Counted from the first letter of the stretch, positions 1-7,389 are shown. The stretch: 20,041 bases of DNA from Treponema sp. (GCA_016297415.1 JAEDGQ010000030.1:1-20041); one strand, 5' to 3'. Translations and numbers: made by a program. The notes: generated from the letters alone by a model not told the origin.

Positions 1-15
1 CAATTAAGGCAATGA

Positions 16-48
16 GGCCGAAGAATGATGATTTCTTCGGCCTTTTTT
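16..48 (+). terminator. Rho-independent terminator of the gene upstream of the window
   Basis: A perfect 10-bp stem, GGCCGAAGAA at 16-25 with TTCTTCGGCC at 33-42, closes a 7-nt loop and is followed directly by six T (43-48). This is a textbook intrinsic terminator reading rightwards. It presumably ends a + strand transcript that enters from the left, so glnN probably has its own promoter between here and its start; I could not identify a convincing one. Confidence 0.85.
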
Positions 49-72
49 GTTTTTAAAACAATTTTGTAAGAC

Positions 73-140
73 AAAGGCGTCGCTACTTTTTTGGGATTCT
101 CCTCCCTGACAGGAAAGTAGCGGCGCCTTTTTTCTTTTTT
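73..140 (+). promoter_or_regulatory. Terminator-like leader hairpin directly upstream of glnN (possible attenuator)
   Basis: Bases 73-89 pair with 114-130 over 17 bp with one G-U pair (T80/G123), with a 24-nt loop. A T-rich run follows (128-140, one C) that leads straight into the glnN Shine-Dalgarno GGAGGA at 141-146. A terminator was already present at 16-48, so this second hairpin sits in the probable 5' leader of glnN and could act as an attenuator. The loop contains TCCTCC (100-105), a perfect 6-nt complement of the Shine-Dalgarno, so loop-SD pairing could also affect translation. The structure is seen directly; the regulatory role is inferred. Confidence 0.6.
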
Positions 141-150
141 GGAGGAAAAT

Positions 151-2238
151 ATGACAAATGTACCAGAACTTTTCGGAAGCATGGTTTTTAATCAGAAAAC
201 AATGAAAGACCGCCTCCCTAAGGAAACATTCAAAGCCCTCAAGAAGACTCTTGATGACGGCGCACCACTTCAGCTTGATGTAGCTAACGTTGTAGCTCAC
301 GCTATGAAAGAATGGGCTATTGAAAACGGCGCTACACACTACACACACTGGTTCCAGCCACTTACTGGTATCACTGCTGAAAAGCATGACTCTTTCATCA
401 ACCCCCAGGATGACGGAACTGTAATCATGTCTTTCTCCGGAAAAGAACTTGTAAAAGGTGAACCTGATGCTTCTTCTTTCCCTTCCGGCGGACACCGTGC
501 TACATTTGAAGCCCGGGGTTACACTGTATGGGATCCAACATCATATCCATTCATTAAGGAACACACACTCTGTATTCCTACAGCTTTCTGTTCTTACACA
601 GGTGAAGCTCTTGATAAGAAAACTCCATTGCTCCGTTCAATGGAAGCTCTTGATGTTCAGGCTAAGCGAATCCTTAAACTCTTTGGTAAGGATGTAAGTC
701 ACGTTGCTACAACTGTAGGTCCAGAACAGGAATACTTTATTGTTGACCATGAACTCTGGTCACAGCGCAAGGACCTCCGCATGACAGGCCGCACACTCTT
801 TGGTGCAAAGCCATCAAAAGGTCAGGAAATGGATGACCAGTACTTTGCAGCCCTTAACCCCCGTATCGTAAAATACATGGAAGACCTTAACGAAACTCTC
901 TGGAAGTACGGTATTCTTTCTAAGACAGAACACAATGAAGTTGCTCCTGCTCAGCATGAAATGGCTCCAATCTTCTCTACAACAAACCTTTCTGTTGACC
1001 AGAACCAGCTCACAATGGAAGTAATGAAGAAAGTTGCAAAACGCCACGGACTTGAATGTCTTCTTCACGAAAAACCATTTGCAGGCTTGAACGGATCTGG
1101 TAAGCACAACAACTGGTCTATGTCTACAAACTCTGGTGAAAACCTCCTTGAACCAGGTAAAACACCAGAATCAAATGCTCAGTTCCTTCTGTTCCTTACA
1201 GCAATCCTTAAGGCTGTTGACGAGAACCAGGATCTTCTCCGCATTTCTGTTGCTTCTGCCGGAAACGATCACCGTCTCGGTGCAAACGAAGCACCTCCAG
1301 CAATCATTTCTGTTTACCTTGGTGATGAACTTTATTCTGTACTTGAAGCCCTCAAAGACGGAAAACCATACAAGGCAGACAAACAGGAAAAGATGACAAT
1401 CGGTGCAGATGTTCTTCCACCAATTCCGAAGGATTCAACAGACCGTAACCGTACTTCCCCATTTGCTTTTACAGGTAACAAGTTCGAGTTCCGTTCAGCT
1501 GGCAGCTCTGCTTCAATCGCAACTCCAAACACAACACTTGATGCAATCGTTGCTGATGTTCTCAAGACATTTGCTGACGAACTTGAAGGTGCAAAAGACT
1601 TTGAAAAATCACTTAACGACCTTATCGTTCGGGAAGTTAAAGCTCACTGGAGAATCGTATTTAACGGAAACGGTTACGATGAATCCTGGAAAGTTGAAGC
1701 TAAAAAACGGGGCTTGATGGAACTCAAGACAACTCCAGACGCTGTTGAACACTACCTGGATGCAAAGAATGTTAAGCTCTTTACAGAAATGGGTGTTTAT
1801 ACAAAAGAAGAAATGGAAGCACACTACGACATTAAACTCGAAAAGTACTGCCAGCTTCTTAATATTGAAGTAAACACAATGCAGGAAATGATTTACAAAG
1901 ACATTCTCCCGGCAGTTTACAAATACATATCAGCTGTTTCAAAAACAGTAATTGATTTGAAATCAGTTGTTCCAGGTGCAAAGGCAAAAGCTGAAACTTC
2001 AGTTCTTGCAACACTTGATAAACTTGCAGACGAACTTGTTGAAAAATCAGAAGCCCTCACAAAGGCTCACGAAGAAGCAAAAGCTGCAGGTGACAACCTT
2101 AAGGAAGCTAAAGCTTACGCTTACAAAGTTGTTCCGGCAATGGCTGAAGCCCGCGCCGTATACGACGAAATGGAACCACTTCTTGGGGAAGAATACAAAC
2201 CGTTCCCTTGCTACGAAGATTTGCTTTTCAGAGTTTAA
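151..2238 (+). CDS. glnN: Type III glutamine synthetase (GlnN)
   Basis: Condenses ammonium and glutamate to glutamine using ATP in the cytoplasm. The 695-residue product has the length of the GlnN class (about 700), far longer than GSI or GSII. Conserved active-site motifs appear in order: GPEQEYF (190-196), NEVAPAQHE (262-270), GLNGSGKHNN (312-321), NRTSPFAFTGNKFEFRSA (433-450). A long helical, Ala/Lys/Glu-rich C-terminal region is typical of the class. The ATG at 151 is chosen because GGAGGA ends 4 nt before it; an in-frame TTG at 139 lies upstream of that ribosome site and is not credible. The next gene is an ammonium channel with a PII domain, so this is a nitrogen-assimilation locus. The leader hairpin at 73-140 is the obvious candidate for control. 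Confidence 0.97.
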   Translation: MTNVPELFGSMVFNQKTMKDRLPKETFKALKKTLDDGAPLQLDVANVVAHAMKEWAIENGATHYTHWFQPLTGITAEKHDSFINPQDDGTVIMSFSGKELVKGEPDASSFPSGGHRATFEARGYTVWDPTSYPFIKEHTLCIPTAFCSYTGEALDKKTPLLRSMEALDVQAKRILKLFGKDVSHVATTVGPEQEYFIVDHELWSQRKDLRMTGRTLFGAKPSKGQEMDDQYFAALNPRIVKYMEDLNETLWKYGILSKTEHNEVAPAQHEMAPIFSTTNLSVDQNQLTMEVMKKVAKRHGLECLLHEKPFAGLNGSGKHNNWSMSTNSGENLLEPGKTPESNAQFLLFLTAILKAVDENQDLLRISVASAGNDHRLGANEAPPAIISVYLGDELYSVLEALKDGKPYKADKQEKMTIGADVLPPIPKDSTDRNRTSPFAFTGNKFEFRSAGSSASIATPNTTLDAIVADVLKTFADELEGAKDFEKSLNDLIVREVKAHWRIVFNGNGYDESWKVEAKKRGLMELKTTPDAVEHYLDAKNVKLFTEMGVYTKEEMEAHYDIKLEKYCQLLNIEVNTMQEMIYKDILPAVYKYISAVSKTVIDLKSVVPGAKAKAETSVLATLDKLADELVEKSEALTKAHEEAKAAGDNLKEAKAYAYKVVPAMAEARAVYDEMEPLLGEEYKPFPCYEDLLFRV

Positions 2239-2320
2239 AAATCAGCTCCCGTCGGGAACCCGGCACAAAAAAAGGCTGCTTCGCGCCTGCGGACCGCGCT
2301 TCGCTTGTGCAGATTTTTAA
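2235..2320. repeat. Folded inverted-repeat element overlapping the glnN stop codon
   Basis: TTAAAAATC (2235-2243) and GATTTTTAA (2312-2320) form a perfect 9-bp outer inverted repeat. It encloses GCACAA (2263-2268)/TTGTGC (2305-2310) and GC-rich smaller stems. The right arm of the outer stem ends in five T, so it could serve as a terminator of glnN in either direction. The GC-rich core (for example CTTCGCGCCTGCGGACCGCG) contrasts with the surrounding genes and resembles the other folded intergenic elements in this window. Confidence 0.55.
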
Positions 2321-2343
2321 CCTCGAAACATAAAGTGAAAATG

Positions 2344-2506
2344 GGGAATGGGGAAGTGTAGACAAAACGGTGGTTGAGCCCTTCGACAAGCTCAGGAACC
2401 GCCTGTCGAAATTACCATTGCACTAAATATGGTGGTTTCGACAAGCTCAACCACCGCAGATTGTGGCTCAACCACCGCAAGTTGAACTTTTTGGACATTC
2501 CCTTTT
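2344..2506 (+). terminator. Composite terminator with repeat elements in its loop, downstream of glnN
   Basis: GGGAATG (2344-2350) can pair with CATTCCC (2496-2502), followed by TTTT. The roughly 145-nt interval between the arms is filled with copies of a repetitive element. The same plan recurs downstream of amtB (4499-4589), with 25 identical nt just inside the right arm. The 7-bp stem alone is weak evidence; the parallel with the second copy is what makes it noteworthy. Confidence 0.4.
2367..2490. repeat. Cluster of TTCGACAAGCTC-type intergenic repeats
   Basis: Three partial copies are visible. Copy 1 (2367-2411) reads GGTTGAGCCCTTCGACAAGC and carries the inverted pair TTCGACA (2382-2388)/TGTCGAA (2404-2410). 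Copy 2 (2431-2457) is a hairpin GGTGGTT/AACCACC around TCGACAAGCTC. Copy 3 (2466-2490) is a 25-nt exact match to 4548-4572 downstream of amtB. Short, palindromic and multi-copy in intergenic DNA, these are REP-like elements. No transposase or RAYT gene is present in the window. Confidence 0.8.
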
Positions 2507-2533
2507 AATCCAACGGAATGGACTTGCACAATG

Positions 2534-2583
2534 GCGTGCGGAAATCTGATTGTTGATGTCAGAGTGTCCGCGCGCTTTTTTTT
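2534..2583 (+). terminator. Terminator-like hairpin upstream of amtB
   Basis: GCGTGCGGA (2534-2542) pairs with TCCGCGCGC (2567-2575) with one G-U, and an inner TCTGA (2545-2549)/TCAGA (2559-2563) stem extends it. Eight T follow (2576-2583). It could end read-through from glnN or be an attenuator in the amtB leader. The segment TCTGATT (2545-2551) can alternatively pair with AATCAGA (2589-2595), an exclusive fold, although that partner lies after the T-run. Confidence 0.65.
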
Positions 2584-2633
2584 ATGGTAATCAGACTGGC
2601 GTTGCTGGTCATAATATTTTAATTAAAAATAAT

Positions 2634-2710
2634 GCCCGGGGCGTTGCGGGGTGTCCCCGCAGAAAGGGTAGAACGCAACGAAGTGCGGGCGTAGGGGAAG
2701 ACCTTCCCCT
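2634..2710. repeat. GC-rich folded element in the amtB leader
   Basis: GCCCG (2634-2638)/CGGGC (2686-2690) forms an outer stem. Inside it, either CGTTGCG (2642-2648)/CGCAACG (2674-2680) or the hairpin GCGGGG-TGT-CCCCGC (2646-2660) can form. A separate hairpin AGGGGAA-GACC-TTCCCCT (2693-2710) ends 2 nt before the AAGGAG ribosome site (2713-2718). The GC content is far above the flanking genes. It looks like a dispersed structured repeat; a role in amtB translation is only inferred from its position. Confidence 0.55.
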
Positions 2711-2725
2711 TCAAGGAGAAAAACT

Positions 2726-4474
2726 ATGGAAGAAGTTGTAGAAGTTGCAACACCTGTTCTTGACGCAATTTCGTCATCTACATTCGGTGTGTGGTTCTTA
2801 ATTGGTGCTGCTCTGGTTTTCTGGATGCAGGCTGGTTTTGCAATGGTTGAAACAGGATTTACTCGTGCTAAAAACGCCGGTAACATCATTATGAAAAACC
2901 TTATGGACTTCTGTATTGGTACAGTAATGTTCATGATTATCGGTTTTAGTCTCTTACTTGGTGAAGACTGGCTTGGTTTTATCGGAAAACCTGGTTTTGA
3001 CCTTTTTACAGGTTATGGTTCATTTGACTGGTCTAACTTTGTATTTAACTTAGTATTCTGTGCTACAACAGCAACAATCGTTTCTGGTGCTATGGCAGAA
3101 CGTACAAAGTTCCTTTCATACTGTGTATACTCAGCAGTCATTTCTGGTCTTATCTATCCAATCGAAGCTCACTGGATCTGGGGCGGCGGATGGCTCTCGC
3201 AGATGGGATTCCACGACTTTGCCGGCAGCTGTGCAATCCACATGGTTGGTGGTATTTCAGCTCTCATCGGTGCATGGCTCCTTGGACCTCGTATCGGAAA
3301 ATTCACTCGTGATGCTTCTGGAAAAGTAACAAAAGTTCATGCTTTCCCGGGACACAACCTTCCAATGGGTGCTCTCGGATGTTTTATCCTCTGGTTCGGA
3401 TGGTACGGATTCAACGGTGCAGCTTGTACAACAGTTGAACAGCTTGGTTCAGTATTCCTTACAACTACAATTGCTCCGGCAATTGCAACTGTAACATGTA
3501 TGATTTTCACATGGATCAAATACGGTAAGCCGGATGTTTCTATGTGTCTCAACGCTTCACTGGCAGGTCTTGTAGCAATTACAGCTCCTTGTGATGTAAC
3601 AGATGCAGCAGGGGCCGCAGTAATCGGTATTGTTGCTGGTCTTCTTGTAGTATTCGGTGTATGGTTCCTTGATAACGTCCTCCACATTGATGACCCGGTT
3701 GGTGCCGTAGCAGTTCACTGTCTCAACGGTATCTGGGGTACACTTGCAACAGGTCTTTTTGCAAACCCGGCTGTTCCAGGTTATGGCATTGCAAATGCTG
3801 CAGGCGAAACAATTGGTGGTCTTTTCTACACAGGCAGTGCAGAACTTCTTAAACTCCAGTTCATCGGGTTTGGTTCAGTAGCACTTTACACAGTAATTAC
3901 AATGATTATCGTATTCCTTCTGATTAAGATTACTCTTGGTCTCCGGGTAACAGCAGAAGAAGAAATCCTTGGTCTTGATAAACTTGAACACGGTATCGAC
4001 TCTTCTTACTCAGGTATTGCAATGCAGTTCTCTGCAGAAGAAATCGAAGAAGCAAAAGAAGAAGGTATCGCAATTCCAGATATGGCAGTTCCAGTTCAGG
4101 GATTTGCTTCAAGCGATGCAATAGCTCATAAAGTTGTTATTATTACACGCCAGAACAAGTTCGAAGCTCTTAAGCGTGCAATGAACGAAATTGGTGTAAC
4201 AGGTATGACAGTAAGCAATGTAATGGGTTGTGGTATGCAGAAGGGTGCTTCAGAATTCTATCGTGGTACTCCAGTTGAAATTAACCTTCTTCCAAAAATT
4301 AAGGTTGAAACAGTTATTTCTAAGGTACCAGTAGAAGATGTAGTAAAAGTTGCCCGCAAAGCACTTTACACAGGCCACATTGGTGACGGAAAAATCTTCG
4401 TTAGCGACATCTCAGGTGTTGTTAAGATTCGTACTGGTGAAACAGGCGCAGATGCTCTTCAGAACGATAAATAA
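2726..4474 (+). CDS. amtB: Ammonium transporter AmtB with fused C-terminal PII domain
   Basis: The 582-residue product joins an Amt/Mep/Rh ammonium channel (about 10-425, many hydrophobic helices) to a GlnB/GlnK-type PII domain (about 468-578). Channel hallmarks are MVETGFTRAKN, IWGGGWL, DFAGSCAIHMVGG (D164 and H172, matching E. coli D160 and pore H168), FGWYGFNGA, and AVHCLNGIWG (H331, matching pore H318), followed by the Amt tail EEEILGLDKLEHG (411-423). The PII part has the T-loop region GCGMQKGASEFYRG, the B-loop GHIGDGK (550-556) and KIRTGE. In the T-loop, Y512 matches Tyr46, but the position of the uridylylated Tyr51 is Val517. The ATG at 2726 follows AAGGAG (2713-2718). It probably couples ammonium uptake to cellular energy and 2-oxoglutarate state without a separate GlnK. 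Confidence 0.95.
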   Translation: MEEVVEVATPVLDAISSSTFGVWFLIGAALVFWMQAGFAMVETGFTRAKNAGNIIMKNLMDFCIGTVMFMIIGFSLLLGEDWLGFIGKPGFDLFTGYGSFDWSNFVFNLVFCATTATIVSGAMAERTKFLSYCVYSAVISGLIYPIEAHWIWGGGWLSQMGFHDFAGSCAIHMVGGISALIGAWLLGPRIGKFTRDASGKVTKVHAFPGHNLPMGALGCFILWFGWYGFNGAACTTVEQLGSVFLTTTIAPAIATVTCMIFTWIKYGKPDVSMCLNASLAGLVAITAPCDVTDAAGAAVIGIVAGLLVVFGVWFLDNVLHIDDPVGAVAVHCLNGIWGTLATGLFANPAVPGYGIANAAGETIGGLFYTGSAELLKLQFIGFGSVALYTVITMIIVFLLIKITLGLRVTAEEEILGLDKLEHGIDSSYSGIAMQFSAEEIEEAKEEGIAIPDMAVPVQGFASSDAIAHKVVIITRQNKFEALKRAMNEIGVTGMTVSNVMGCGMQKGASEFYRGTPVEINLLPKIKVETVISKVPVEDVVKVARKALYTGHIGDGKIFVSDISGVVKIRTGETGADALQNDK

Positions 4475-4493
4475 GTAAAGGGCGTCTCCCGAT

Positions 4494-4589
4494 AAAAAGG
4501 GCTGTCAAATAAGTAAAGACTGTAGCGGTCATTGAGCCCTTCGACAAGCTCAACCACCGCAAGTTGAACTTTCGGGACAGCCCCTTTTT
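4494..4589 (+). terminator. Composite terminator of amtB enclosing a repeat element
   Basis: AAAAAGGGCTGTC (4494-4506) pairs with GACAGCCCC plus TTTTT (4576-4589) with a single bulged C. The stem ends in the T-run expected of an intrinsic terminator. The 69-nt loop carries the REP-like element. It begins 20 nt after the amtB stop, which fits termination of amtB. Confidence 0.65.
4530..4575. repeat. TTCGACAAGCTC-type repeat downstream of amtB
   Basis: This copy reads GAGCCCTTCGACAAGCTC followed by AACCACCGC, and 4548-4572 is identical over 25 nt to 2466-2490. It lies entirely inside the loop of the amtB terminator. It is the fourth copy of this REP-like element in the window. Confidence 0.8.
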
Positions 4590-4590
4590 A

Positions 4591-4690
4591 TTGGGCCGGG
4601 TCTTCCAGGGCTCCGGCTTTCGCCTCCGACCAGCCTGTCTTGCGCCAGGCTGTTTTCGCTTCCGCTCACCCTTCCACCCCCTGACGCTTT
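4591..4690. repeat. GC-rich folded intergenic element upstream of the aminopeptidase gene
   Basis: This stretch is much richer in G+C than its surroundings and contains CAGCCTG (4631-4637)/CAGGCTG (4646-4652) with an 8-nt loop followed by TTTT (4653-4656), as well as smaller GC stems. It belongs with the other structured intergenic elements. The hairpin may act as a second rightward terminator after amtB. Confidence 0.45.
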
Positions 4691-4695
4691 GTCTG

Positions 4696-4724
4696 TTGCT
4701 CAAGTGCCATAATTTGACCATAAT
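4696..4724 (+). promoter_or_regulatory. Candidate promoter of the M18 aminopeptidase gene
   Basis: TTGCTC (4696-4701), a 17-nt spacer and CATAAT (4719-4724) match the sigma70 pattern at 4/6 and 5/6. Transcription would begin near 4731, giving a short leader with AAGGAGAA (4737-4744) before the ATG at 4747. It is supported by position downstream of the amtB terminator. Confidence 0.4.
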
Positions 4725-4746
4725 AAAATTCGCTCAAGGAGAAGAT

Positions 4747-6054
4747 ATGACACAGGCAGAAAAAAACACAGCACAGGAACTTTTAAAATTTATCGAAAAA
4801 AGTCCTTCCTGTTTTCATGCAGTAGAAAACATCAGACAGGAACTTATTTCCAATGGTTTTACAGAATTAAAAGAACAGGACAGCTGGAATCTTTCTGCAA
4901 GTGGCATGTATTTTACAGTCCGTAACCAGTCTTCACTTATAGCCTTTATTCTTCCCCAGCTTAAAACAAAGCCGGATTCACTTTCCTTCCGTATGACAGC
5001 AAGTCATTCAGATTCACCATGTTTTAAAATCAAGGAAAATCCTGAACTTACTTCAGCAGGGTTTGTAAAACTTAATGCAGAAAAATACGGCGGAATGCTC
5101 TTAAATCCCTGGTTTGACAGACCGCTGAGCCTTGCAGGCCGTGTAATTCTCCGCCAGGACACGGACAATTTTACAACAGCTTTTAAGACAGTTCCCGTAA
5201 ACTTTGACCGTAACCTTCTTTTAATTCCAAATCTTGCAATTCATATGAACAGGGATGCAAACGATGGACACAAACTTGACGTTCAGAACGAGTTAATGCC
5301 TGTAATTTCTTCAGATCCAGAATTTAAGCTTCTTCCATATATTGCGGAAGAATTGAAAATAAACAAAGATCAGATAGAAGGTTTTGATCTGTATCTTTAT
5401 AACAGAGATAAAGGTTCTTTCTGGGGTGCCGGAGAAGAATTTATAGTAAGTCCACGCCTTGATGACCTGGAATGTGCATGGACTACAATGAAAGGCTTTA
5501 TTAATTCAAAAAATAAAAAACTGGAAGATACAGTTAAGGTTTATTGTATTTTTGACAATGAAGAAACAGGCAGTCAGAGCCGCCAGGGTGCAGCATCCAC
5601 TTTCTTAAAAGAAACACTTTTTAGAATCAATTCAAAACTGGGCTACAACGAAGAACAGTATTATCAGGCTCTGGCAAAAAGCTTTATGGTAAGTGCTGAC
5701 AATGCTCATTCTGTTCATCCAAACTATGTTTCAAGTTCAGATCCAGTAAACAGACCGGAAGTAAACAAAGGACCTGTAATCAAGTTTAATGCCAGCCAGA
5801 AATACACCAGCGATGGAGTAAGCGGTGCCATGTTCAAAAAAATATGCAGGGACGCGGGAGTTCCTTTCCAGGTTTTTACAAATAACTCAAACTCACAAGG
5901 CGGTTCAACACTTGGAAACATAAGCACAGAGCAGGTTAGTGTACTTTCGGTAGATGTAGGACTTGCTCAGTGGGCTATGCACTCTCCCATGGAAAGTGCA
6001 GGAGCCGAAGATGTTGACTATATGATCAGGGCTATTACTCAGCTTTTTTGTTAA
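4747..6054 (+). CDS. apeB: M18 family aminopeptidase
   Basis: A cytoplasmic dinuclear-zinc exopeptidase that removes N-terminal residues, often acidic ones in this family. The 435-residue length matches bacterial ApeB-type enzymes (about 430). Metal and catalytic residues visible are TASHSDSP (H87), SPRLDDLE (D239), FDNEETGSQSRQGA (catalytic E272, ligand E273), SADNAHSVHPNY (D318) and the terminal MHSPMES (H412). The start is the ATG at 4747 behind AAGGAGAA; an in-frame upstream ATG at 4564 lies inside the repeat/terminator DNA and would add a GC-rich Phe/Arg/Pro stretch unlike the family. Its 3' end overlaps the convergent HD-GYP gene by 20 bp. The role is probably peptide turnover; there is no functional link to its neighbours. 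Confidence 0.93.
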   Translation: MTQAEKNTAQELLKFIEKSPSCFHAVENIRQELISNGFTELKEQDSWNLSASGMYFTVRNQSSLIAFILPQLKTKPDSLSFRMTASHSDSPCFKIKENPELTSAGFVKLNAEKYGGMLLNPWFDRPLSLAGRVILRQDTDNFTTAFKTVPVNFDRNLLLIPNLAIHMNRDANDGHKLDVQNELMPVISSDPEFKLLPYIAEELKINKDQIEGFDLYLYNRDKGSFWGAGEEFIVSPRLDDLECAWTTMKGFINSKNKKLEDTVKVYCIFDNEETGSQSRQGAASTFLKETLFRINSKLGYNEEQYYQALAKSFMVSADNAHSVHPNYVSSSDPVNRPEVNKGPVIKFNASQKYTSDGVSGAMFKKICRDAGVPFQVFTNNSNSQGGSTLGNISTEQVSVLSVDVGLAQWAMHSPMESAGAEDVDYMIRAITQLFC

Positions 6055-7354
6055 GGTTTTCGTGGTAGCGGATCCACCATGAAAGTTCTGCCATATTGTT
6101 CTGTGCTTCTACAGATTTAAAGTTTGCATCAATAGTTTTAATCAGCTCTTTGTTTTCAATTACAGCGTCAGCGATGCAAGGTTCAAAATGAGAGCCTTTT
6201 GATTCTTCAAAAACATTCATAGCTTCTTCAATTGTCATAGGCTCTTTGTAAAGACGTTTTGAAATAAGGGCATCAAGAACATCTGCACAGGCCATAATTC
6301 TTCCGCAGAGAGGAATATCATCTCCTGAAAGATTGTTAGGATAGCCTGTTCCATTCCATTTTTCGTGGTGTGTATATGCCATCTGAGTTGCAATGGTATT
6401 AAAACTTCCGTCATCGATTTTAGGAAGATATTCAAGCAGCTTGCGTCCTTCTTCCGGGTGGTTTTTCATTAAGTCAAATTCATCTTCAGTAAACCGTCCC
6501 AGTTTGTTCAAAACACCTTCAGGAATATGAATTTTGCCAGTGTCATGTAAAAAAGCCGCAGAAGAATAAAGTTCAATGTTTTCAGGAGTAAGCTGTTCTG
6601 TATAAAGGCCTTTTTTAACAAGAGCATTACAGATCAGTTCAACATATTTTCTGGTGTGAACAACATGCTGGCCTGTAAAAAGATCGTGGCTTCCAAGACA
6701 TTTAGAAACAAATTCGATGATTTTTAACTGAGTTTCTTCAAGATTCTGGTTAACTGCATTTCTTTCTTTAATTGAATTAATAAGGTGGCTCATTGTGCGG
6801 GTAGTTCTGTTTGTAATTCCCCGGGCAACGAGAAAGACAATAAAATATTCCATAGAAAAGCCTGCAAAATTTGACCAGAACCACTTTGCAGGAGAATCTG
6901 TAGTTGCGTCCAGAAGATAAATGGTTTTTGACTTAAACCACAGGGAAAAAATCATAATGATGTAGGAAATAATGCTGATTCTATGAGTAATTTTCTTGTC
7001 ATAATAAAGACAGGAAATAAATGGAATAATTCCGTAAGTAATACAAACACCGATATGAGCTTCAGCTCCGAAAATTCCAAGAAGTAAGTTAATGGAAATA
7101 AGACCATAATAAGCAGCAATAACATGTGTCTTCTGGCAGTGAAGAAGAATTTCTTCAATAGTGCAGACCAATATTGATGCTGCCAGCATTACAAAAGAAA
7201 AGATGTAAGGAATATTAAAAAGTCCTGCATAAGTAAGGATAATAAAAAGAACTGGTACGGCAATTATGAAAAGGAGAATCTTTTCTGCCATTTTGTTAAT
7301 TTTAATAATGTTATCTTCAAAAAAAAGAATTTCTTTCAGTGTTGAATCAGTCAT
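6035..7354 (-). CDS. Membrane-anchored HD-GYP domain protein (probable c-di-GMP phosphodiesterase)
   Basis: This 439-residue protein begins with about six transmembrane segments (roughly 25-45, 48-70, 76-97, 101-118, 127-141, 159-181). A helical linker and a complete HD-GYP domain (about 215-405) follow. Catalytic signatures are LHDTGKI (H270-D271), HHE (329-331), TGYP with GYP at 337-339, then IPLCGRIMACADVLDAL. HD-GYP proteins usually hydrolyse cyclic di-GMP; with all metal ligands present, activity is likely. The novel membrane part probably senses a signal or fixes the protein at the inner membrane. No known sensory domain is recognised. The start codon at 7354 has no Shine-Dalgarno; a TAAAAT box lies 7 nt upstream, suggesting leaderless initiation. 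It is divergent from the macroglobulin gene. Confidence 0.9.
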   Translation of the reverse strand: MTDSTLKEILFFEDNIIKINKMAEKILLFIIAVPVLFIILTYAGLFNIPYIFSFVMLAASILVCTIEEILLHCQKTHVIAAYYGLISINLLLGIFGAEAHIGVCITYGIIPFISCLYYDKKITHRISIISYIIMIFSLWFKSKTIYLLDATTDSPAKWFWSNFAGFSMEYFIVFLVARGITNRTTRTMSHLINSIKERNAVNQNLEETQLKIIEFVSKCLGSHDLFTGQHVVHTRKYVELICNALVKKGLYTEQLTPENIELYSSAAFLHDTGKIHIPEGVLNKLGRFTEDEFDLMKNHPEEGRKLLEYLPKIDDGSFNTIATQMAYTHHEKWNGTGYPNNLSGDDIPLCGRIMACADVLDALISKRLYKEPMTIEEAMNVFEESKGSHFEPCIADAVIENKELIKTIDANFKSVEAQNNMAELSWWIRYHENLNKKAE

Positions 7355-7361
7355 AATATAT

Positions 7362-7389
7362 ATTTTAAGAATCCATGGGTTATTTTCAA
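7362..7389 (-). promoter_or_regulatory. Promoter of the HD-GYP gene, placed for a leaderless transcript
   Basis: On the minus strand TTGAAA (7389-7384), a 16-nt spacer and TAAAAT (7367-7362) give 5/6 matches at each hexamer. Seven nt separate the -10 box from the ATG, so transcription should start at or next to the first base of the start codon. There is no Shine-Dalgarno. Confidence 0.5.

Larger units (their letters stand above)
2239..2725. other. 487-bp glnN-amtB intergenic region
   Basis: I see no credible gene here. From left to right it holds the folded element at the glnN stop, a composite terminator containing TTCGACAAGCTC repeats (2344-2506), a rightward terminator-like hairpin with eight T (2534-2583), an AT-rich stretch (2608-2632) where an amtB promoter could lie although no hexamer pair is convincing, and a GC-rich folded element (2634-2710) ending just before the amtB ribosome site. 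Short open frames across it are composed of repeat sequence and are not supported as genes. Confidence 0.7.

Noticed and set aside
814..1824. Long opposite-strand frames within glnN
   Set aside because: They are mirror frames of a strongly conserved coding region with no protein-like motifs.
2550..2741. 63-codon + strand open frame across the amtB leader
   Set aside because: It consists of hairpin and repeat sequence, has no ribosome site, and runs into the amtB start in another frame.
4564..4746. Upstream in-frame extension of the aminopeptidase from an ATG at 4564
   Set aside because: It would be encoded by terminator and GC-rich repeat DNA, and the downstream ATG at 4747 has a good ribosome site and gives family length.
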